Shown: in pieces, positions 56,601 to 64,000 of the stretch
Layout of the letters: every line of letters starts with the position of its first letter
Position numbering within the stretch: position 1 is the first letter of the stretch
Assembly (NCBI RefSeq): GCF_028389875.1
Contig: NC_084667.1
Span: forward strand, 59,188,570-59,252,569
DNA from: Rhea pennata
Lineage: Eukaryota > Chordata > Aves > Rheiformes > Rheidae
DNA length: 64,000 nt
Direction: 5' to 3'
The notes under the pieces: model-generated
What the model saw: only the letters and a program-made list of their open reading frames with translations
Database searches by the model: none
Told to the model about the DNA's origin: nothing
Program-made: the position numbers and the translations under genes

Positions 56601-58969
56601 GTTCACCTTAAAGGGAGTCCCTGGCTCCAGGGGCAGGAGGGAATACTAATGTACCCACAGAATAGTAAGACACTAAATTATTTCAGTAATCCTCCATTGA
56701 TCTCCAATCACACAGAGCCTGTGGATGACCCAGTGACCTGCATGAAGTATGCAAGTGCAGGAGGCCTAGGCCCAGGGGTTAGGGGATAAAAAACTCTTAC
56801 AGTGGAAAAAATAGTGGATAAAATGTGGAATTAACCTGAAAGACCTAAATCTGGGCTGCTTTGCTTGAAGCAACGTGCAGAACATGCCAGCTGACTCCAG
56901 GTGACAAGGGGCACGCAGGGAAGCACAGATGTACCAGTCCGGCTCAGGGTGTGTGCACAGACAGACAGAGTAGGTGCAAGAAAATGCTGCAAACGGCCTC
57001 TGGATTAGGTACCGCCGAAATTCAGGCAGGCCAGCCTGAAAGTTTTCATACAAAGGGTCGGAGAAGCCATGCTGTGATTCCCTTCAGAAAGCCGCGAGGG
57101 CCATTGCGTGAGCGGTAGCAACACTTTTTTGTCCGAGGTGCTGGCTGCTTCTGAATCCCCTTCTCATCCTGGAGAAGGCTGGGCCTCCTGCGCAGACCAC
57201 ACAGCCTGAGGACCTGGTTTCCTGGGCACCTGGAGACCTGCGAGCTGGTCCTTGTTGCACCCCGTCTGAAGGGTCGTGCTGGACACATCCCTTCTGCTCA
57301 CGCTGATGCCTTCCCCTGCTCGTAATGCCGTTTCCTCGTCTGGAAGCAGAGGCCATGGCAGTGCTGCCTTTGATAAATTGCATCGAGATCTGTGAATGCC
57401 AAAGTACAAGTGAAAGCTAGTTGCTGCCCCCTGTTACTCTTGCCACTCTTCATTTCCTCAGGAGGCAAGGCAGGGCTGCTGGATTTGTCCTGGGTTGTTA
57501 GGAGCTGTAGTTTCAAAGAAGAATTAAATATATATAAAGTAAAGGACAAGTTTGTCTGTCCTGTAGTTTATTCCTCAAAATAAATACATTAAACATGTAA
57601 ACGTTTTCAGATTCAGTCACTGGGAAAAATTCTGGTAGAATCTGCCTTCTCACCTTCTCACCCTCACCACAACCTGGGTTCCTACAGTACAGGGAGAGGG
57701 CGAAGATGGGACGCTCTTCCCTGACCTGTGCAGTATCTCCCCTATGTCCCCTCCGTCCCAGCGACAGGATCGATGCTCTGCTCTCGCCATTCATCCGGTC
57801 TCCCTCACCCAGCACTCGAAGATACAAATGCACACGTGGTTTCGGCTGGGGCCGGAGATCCCTTCCCTTCTCCTTGCACAACGAATAGTCACACTGCTCA
57901 GAGAAGGAGAGCCCAGAGCAGGAAGACTGTGAGACTGCAGAGGACATAAACAGCAGGACTAAGGGCTGTCTGCCAGGCCACCGGTGCCTGCTTGAACAAG
58001 TTGCTTCAAGCATCCATCATCAGCACTCTAAAAAGCTGCATGGCTGGCAGTGAATCTGGATTTTGCTCTTTAGATACCCAAGTCACAGCCACACTGGATG
58101 CCTGTAGTAGGCAGTGTGGATGTGCTCATCTCTCGTTAGGCACTGAAAGCGGTGCTAACATGCTGTAGGACCTTTTACAATCCAGTGGTAGTTTGCTCTC
58201 AGGGAGGACTGACAGGCCTGATGACTGTCCCTTATCCTGCCTAGGCCTGGGCGAGCAGCCTAGAAGCAGATGAGTGTTGGAAGAGAAGAGAAAAAAAAAC
58301 ACGGTCTCCCCACTTTGCTTTTAGTTTGTGCAGTTCAAAACAAAATGTGAGAGTGACAAAATTTGTAGTTAGCTACAAGGGATGGATAGCTGTCAGATTT
58401 TCATTTTGTCTGAGACTGCCCAGCATAAGGATAAAACCTGCTTTTTGTTCCAGAGGTATGTCTAGAAAAAAGGCAGCGTTCAGCTATTCAGCCAGGTGCT
58501 TTCTTATCAAATGAAAAGTCATTTACTTCACAGTGAAACGTTCCTAAATTTGGATCCACTTTATCAAGAGGATACCAACTTGCACTGCATGCTGCAAAGA
58601 AGATCAGAAGAAAAATACAACCTTCTTGCATTAAATGCTGCTGTAAGGAGGCTGGACGTTGGTGGGGTCAAAAATTCAATAGTGTAATATTGAACGTCCA
58701 GTGGGGCTGTCTGCCTGCACATGTGTGACTGGGGCACATCCTCTGCTGAGCCATGAACAGCCCTATTTTTATCATGCTCCTCTGTGACCCAGATACAGCA
58801 AACACAACACCCTGGAGCTGTCTCCGCACAAGCAGAGCTCGCTTGTTTTTCACAGCAACCTCCCAGTTAAAACGTCTTCACCTGTCACGCTTGCCAGCTT
58901 CTATTCAGCATCTTCTGAGAAAACGGGGTTAGTTAGCACAAGAGACCCTTGGAGAAAGAGGGAGAAGGT
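53641..58969. other. Intergenic, no gene recognised
   Basis: Mixed composition with a short GC-rich piece at about 55640-55760, a T8A9 tract at 54483-54499, and an AT-rich block at 55290-55480 with an octamer-like ATTTGCAT at 55373-55380. Open frames of up to 166 codons overlap on opposite strands and carry no recognisable domains. Confidence 0.5.
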
Positions 58970-59225
58970 GATGTATTGAGGACCGTCGCGACAGCACACT
59001 CCGCGTTGCCCTGCCGGGAGGGGAGATCGCTTTACTCAGGGTCGCTGCTCCCCAAGGACGAGCCCGAGACGTGCCAGGCCCGGCTGGCTCCGGCGCCGCG
59101 GGCGGCTGGGAAGCAGCGCGCCTGCCCCGCGCACGCGGAGCGGGGATGCTGCGACCGCGCCGCTCCGCCGCTGCTCCCACGCCAGCACGCTGCCCGCCGC
59201 GAGCGCGCCGCGAGCAAAACTCTGA
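58970..59225. other. Short dense CpG island
   Basis: About forty CpG dinucleotides lie within 240 bases between AT-richer flanks. Frames on both strands are Ala/Arg/Pro-rich shadows. No exon is recognised. It is a candidate orphan island. Confidence 0.7.
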
Positions 59226-62200
59226 ATCGGATTTTTAGCTGAGGCTTCCTGTCCTCTGTGCGTAGGTTTAGACATACCCATGTCTGTGCTGGCTAAAGTC
59301 CCGGAGTTCTCGTTTCTGTGGCCAGAAACAACTGAGAGACAGAAAGGTTGGCTAAGATCTAGTCTCATGATACATTTTGAAAGGAACTTCATTAACCTAA
59401 ACCTCTTCTTGTTCTCCACTTCTCTTAGTGCTTCTCCTACTGTTTACATCTGTTAAGGTTTTTAAAAAACTGCCTTAGATGCAAGCATTTTCACTGACAG
59501 ATTTGAGAAATCTACTCAGTCCAAAAAATGCAGACACATCCCTCGAATTCCATTTCATTTTTTCATCTTTGCAAAATCACAGTCTGTTCTGCACTGGGAA
59601 CTAAATGAGAGCAGCTGCAGGGTCCCGTCTAAACTGTTTATCAGCCACCTCACAGCCTCGCATCTTCAGAAATTCAGCACCGCCGGCAAAGATTTAGCAG
59701 CCCCCTACGAACATCAGCTGGTCGCTTCTTGGCGCAGTGAGCAGGCAGGCTCCCTTCTCCCACCGCGCGGGCAAGGCCACGTGAAGGGAGTAGAGGCTGA
59801 AGATTTTGCAAGACAGCCTCCCTGAAAGCTTTGAAGACCCAACAGAAGTGCCATGAGATGGAAGTCAGGGCTGCGTTCTCTAACTAAAAATCTGAGCTGA
59901 ATCCTGCTTTCTCCAAATTCACAAGCAATAACCCCTCTAGTTTCCGTGCCTAAAAGCAGCACTGCTGACATGTCATTAAAGTACATTTGCTTTATTTGTT
60001 TTACTATTGTTTCATGAAGAGGTGAAGCCAATAAAAAAGTCAAAATCGTGCTGTTACAGCAAGAAAGGAGGATTAGCTGTAAAAGCACTGTGTTTCCTTC
60101 CCTGTTCCCCATGACAATACAACAGTCACTAGGTACTGCAGCTTATTTTGGGATGTGTGTCATGCACTCCGGTTATATATAGAAAACAGCAGATTAAGTG
60201 GTGCCCAGTTTCTTTCTAGCCCCTCTTGGGATTTAGGGGACAAGGTGTAGGTTTGGAGTCCAAGCGCAGGAGAATGTCAGGCAAAATCAGTAAATGCAAA
60301 AGAAAGGAGCCGAACTGGAATTTCCCACATGTGTCTCTAGCTCATGCTCTGCGAGGCAGTGACTGTGGTTGGTGAAGAGAGAGCTCGAGGATCTAGAGCG
60401 GTGTACAGAAATAGAAGCTGGTACTGTCCCTCCCCCTTCTTTTCCAAACGAAACCTACTTCCATCAAATCAGAAAAACACTGCAGCGAACAAAGCACGTG
60501 GATTTGTGCTTCAAAGCAGAAACATCCTGGCAACACAAAAAAGACACAGCAAATATCAAATCAGAAAGAAAATCAAGATGCTGCATGAGACACTGCTAGG
60601 TGCTGCCAGAGGCGGTTCTTCCACCCACGCCAAGGAGGAGAAATGAGACAACCAGCAGCAGAGAGTGATCTACTGCCTCCAAGGAAAGAACAGTTCTCCA
60701 TGGAGACAGAAGACATTCCCAGCAGCTGCTACGAGCCCTGCAAGCATCTGAGCACCTATTGAAAAGAAGTGAAGTGTTTAAACCTTTGGCACGCTGAAAG
60801 AGGTTGCTTTCACCTATATAGGTTGCACTAAAAGACTAGAGCTACCCGTGTATTAGCCCTGTTCCTGCAGGAGGGCCGATGGCTTCCCATTCCCATGGGA
60901 GGTGAGCACCTGCTGGGAATGAGCTTTTCCTAAAGGGTGACTTCATCTGCGTTTAAGCAGAACTTGGTGGACACAGGCGGGGATTGTAGTGTGGATGTTT
61001 GTACTGGTGGTTATATACCTCACAGAAGGTAGTTAATGGACATGGAGGGAGAAAAGCAAAAGTCTCTGTATTTATATTTAAAAATTATTTACAAAATACA
61101 CTCAGTGATCTGAAGACTGCTTTTCTTTTGTGGAAGGTTGCTCTGCTCTTTGTTTGGTGGCTTATCTTAGCAGTAGATCCACCTGGGCCCACCCACCCAG
61201 GGCTGGAGCTGAAGTGGGCACTGAAATCCAAGCAGAAAGTCAAGTTCAGCCCTGGGTTCAGAACAAGAGAGGTACTCAAGTCACGCAAGGCCAGCTACAC
61301 TAGTCCCTAGTGTCAACAGCCAAACTCCTTACTGTGATGGGCATTGAGCCAACATGCAGAAAGATAAAATCACTAATCCAGGCAATTGATAGTTCAAGGG
61401 ACAGATTTCATAAGAAGATTTTTCCAGCCATATAGTAATGATCACCACCTACACCTGTGTTCTTACCTCTGAGCTAGAATACAAATCAGAAATGTAGAGT
61501 ACACAGAGAAGACTTTACCTAAAATATAGCCTGACACTCAGTAATTTAGATGATGAAATGTATAGAAGAAAATGTATTCGTTGTCAATGAGTTACACAAG
61601 CCTGTAAAACCCCAAAGACTGCTTTATTAAACAAAAAGATGAGTGTGCCATAAAATAGAAGGCCTCCTATTTTCAGCAGTTGAACATGTAAAAAACTAAG
61701 AAAGAGTGTGAGAATGAGAAGAAGGTTCAGCAACATAAAAAGAGCCAAGATTTTCATAGGTTTCTAGTGGGTGGGGAGATCTTTTTAAATGCCCTGTTAG
61801 AGCTCTCTTAGAAGTGCTTGGTTTTCAGAAAGCGTTCAGGAAATATTTCTGAATATGAGGCCTTTTTTGGAGGTTTCAGACTGAGTAGCTGAAATGTGCT
61901 TCCTCCTTCGATTACAGATCTTCCCTCCAGTTGCCAAGCTTCGTAGTTCTGGGAGGAAATATTACCACCAGAGCCTTTTCTGCCTGCTGAACTTTTAGAA
62001 GATCACTGAATTGGAAAGGGAACTTAAAGGCACTGGGGGGTTACAGGCTTTACAAGCATCCACATAAATCAATCGCACATGAGGTTGCCTGGCTGGAGAG
62101 GACCCGTGTGGTGCCTCCATAGGGGCAGCCAGTATAGCACCAGGAGAGATCACCTCCTAGGGGAGCTTTTTTGTGAGGGGGTCTAGCCAGGTGGCCCAGC

Positions 62201-62827
62201 CTTGGCCAGTGAACTGCAGACGATGCTGAGGAGGTCTGTCTGGCTTGTGGAGCCGCAGTGCGGGACGGAGGCGGTGCCCCACATGGTAAATTCCCACACT
62301 CTTGCCCTAGCTGCAGGCTGGCCAATGGCAGAAGCCAGTGGCATGAGTCTTACCCTGCACGTGTGAGATCAGACTGGTCCAGGCTCATGCAGGATCATAC
62401 ACCAAATGTGAGTCAACAGTATGGTGCTCTAGCAAAAAAGGTATTCTTGGCTGTATTTATAGGACTGTAATAGGTAAAACATGAGAGGCAACTATTGCAC
62501 ATCCCTAATTGCCAATGACTCCCCAGCTGTAGTCCTCTGTCCTTTTTTGGGAACGGCAATTCAAGAGACAGGCCGATGGTGATCATCTGTAGGAGAGCCA
62601 CAAAAGCAACAAAAATCTAAATCACATAATCTGTGATGGAAGACTGAAGGTATTTGAATGCTTAAAGTATAAAAGTAAACAATACAAGTGGACCTGGGGA
62701 AACAATCATTTTCTAGAAATAGTGAAGAACTACTTATTTAATACCAGTTAGTACTTAATTATTCTCCAGATTCCTTGGGTAGAGTAAGAAGAAAAAAAAA
62801 AACAGTATTATTTAGACCTTTAGACGA
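59226..62827. other. Intergenic, no gene recognised
   Basis: Ordinary AT-rich to mixed sequence. A TATATATAG element lies at about 60174-60182. No coding exon, RNA gene or clear retroposon is recognised. An A11 run lies at 62792-62802, close to the next CR1 relic. Confidence 0.5.
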
Positions 62828-63040
62828 GAAAAGATTCAAGCTCTTAGGAAAAATTTGCTAACTATAAAAGTAGTAAAGATCTGAAACAGGCTACTTCCAC
62901 AGGATGTTGATTCTGTGAAAAGTTTAAACGAATATTGGTAATTCATAATCTATTAATGTTAATCCTTTCTTAATGCAAAGGTTTTCATGAGATTGTCTCC
63001 TTAAGTCCCTTCCAAGCTGTTATTTTGATTCTGTGACTTA
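62828..63040 (+). mobile_element. Old CR1-like LINE 3' end
   Basis: In order: AGAAAAGATTCAAG, TTAGGAAAAATTTGC, GTAGTAAAGATCTGAAACAG, then TTAAGTCCCTTCCAAGC and ATTTTGATTCTGTGA. These follow the 3' body of CR1 (..TTAGGAAGAAATTC..GGTGAGGCACTGGAACAGG..GGTCCCTTCCAAC..ATTCTGTGA). It is more diverged than the copy at 53.6 kb and lacks an intact frame. Confidence 0.75.
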
Positions 63041-63674
63041 GTGCCAGGCACATGCCGTCTATTCCTTTTATTAAAAAATGATTTGGTGATTATATGCCCC
63101 TGAAATGTGTACTTACACACAACCAATGAAGACTTGTTAGAGGTGGCCATCTACATTTTAAGATCTTCTGTACTAGGTGTCGTGCAGCCTTTCCTGTGGG
63201 CTGGTCTCCAAAGCCAATTAGGAGCAAGAAACAACACCCGAGCTCTCAACAGCGCTCTGAAATTAAACTCTGCAACGTCAGTGAAAGCTACTGAGGCCAT
63301 GATGAAATGAGCAATTTTATATTCAGCACAGGATTTATGTTATTTGAAAGAAATAATATAAATATGGGCCCAAATATTAAATAGGGAACTTAAAAAGAAA
63401 TATTGAATAACTTTTCATTCATTGTTTAAAAAAAGATAATCATAACCTGTGTGCCTTGGGCAGCCAAATTAAAGTGCACTTTCAAGTTTTGCGGGTGTTT
63501 TGAGGGCTTATCTAAGTTCACACATTAACATTTAAACACGCCTTCTTGTCTGCAATGACTTGATAGGATGTTACAGCTATTCTGAAGTGGTTAGTGCATT
63601 AATTTCTATAGAAGAGAGAGAGAAATATGTGACACTTACTCGCACATCCACAGAAGACTTAAGAACAAAGACAC
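63041..63674. other. AT-rich intergenic, no gene recognised
   Basis: Between two CR1 relics. Contains several TAAT/ATTA cores at about 63440-63605 but no coding or RNA gene. Confidence 0.45.
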
Positions 63675-63760
63675 TCAAGGACTGGAAGGGACCTTCGGGA
63701 TAGTCGAGTCAAGGCAACATACAGCCTCCTTCAGAAAGCGACCCCTCTCATTTCCAGCTT
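63675..63760 (-). mobile_element. CR1-like 3' end, antisense
   Basis: AAGGACTGGAAGGGACCTTC followed by a GATAGTCGAGTC stretch is the reverse complement of the CR1 tail (..GATGATCT..AGGTCCCTTCCAACC..). Only a short piece is recognisable. Confidence 0.6.
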
Positions 63761-64000
63761 GGCTAATTTATATCCCTTGGTATTTTTATCCATGCCATCC
63801 ATTAGCTTAAGTAATTATTTTTCTTCTTGCTGTTTAGAGGGAGTAATCTTTTTTTTTTTCCTCATCTCTCATTTTGCTGGGCTACAAAACTCAACTCTTC
63901 CAGTGGCTTGCATTAAAACAAGTCCTTCATTTTCCTGGTTGTTTTTGCACATGCTGGTCATTAAGCTTCCTTGAGGGGGAGTGACCAGAGGGGTACATGG
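63761..64000. other. Intergenic right edge
   Basis: AT-rich sequence with a T11 run at 63849-63859. No gene recognised. Confidence 0.45.

Overview
This window looks like vertebrate nuclear DNA, most likely from a bird. The evidence for a bird is two or three CR1 retroposon tails of the avian/sauropsid kind, older CR1 and MIR-like relics, no mammalian Alu/B1/L1 sequence, and low overall repeat density. It is not bacterial or viral: there are no operons, and no long open frame resembles a protein outside the one exon described here.

Only one protein-coding feature is recognised with confidence. It is the last coding exon of TRMT61A on the + strand (6556-6884), the catalytic subunit of the tRNA m1A58 methyltransferase. 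It has a strong polypyrimidine tract and AG acceptor, 108 complete codons, and a stop. Positions 1-6555 are the 3' part of the preceding intron, and the earlier exons lie outside the window. The 3' UTR follows, with candidate poly(A) signals at 7847, 7943 and 8162.

From about 8.2 kb to the right edge (about 56 kb) I found no recognisable protein-coding or RNA gene. AT-rich stretches, several of which look like conserved noncoding or enhancer sequence, alternate with compact CpG-rich patches at about 13.8, 15.6-16.3, 29.0-29.5, 33.5-34.1, 40.7-41.0, 41.4-41.8, 44.4-44.8, 48.9-49.4, 49.6-50.0 and 59.0-59.2 kb. The rest is relic retroposons (35.5, 46.4, 50.1, 53.6, 62.8 and 63.7 kb), homopolymer and short tandem repeats, a perfect 22-bp palindrome at 13878-13899, a cluster of GTCT motifs at 12223-12276, and a degenerate tandem repeat at 26.9-27.25 kb.

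The most notable large-scale feature is the long gene-free interval with repeated orphan CpG islands directly 3' of TRMT61A, where in human the BAG5 gene lies close by. Either the neighbourhood is rearranged, or the region carries regulatory DNA or non-coding transcripts. I found no clear evidence of a previously undescribed biological system. The hunt items are candidates that need alignment or transcript data.
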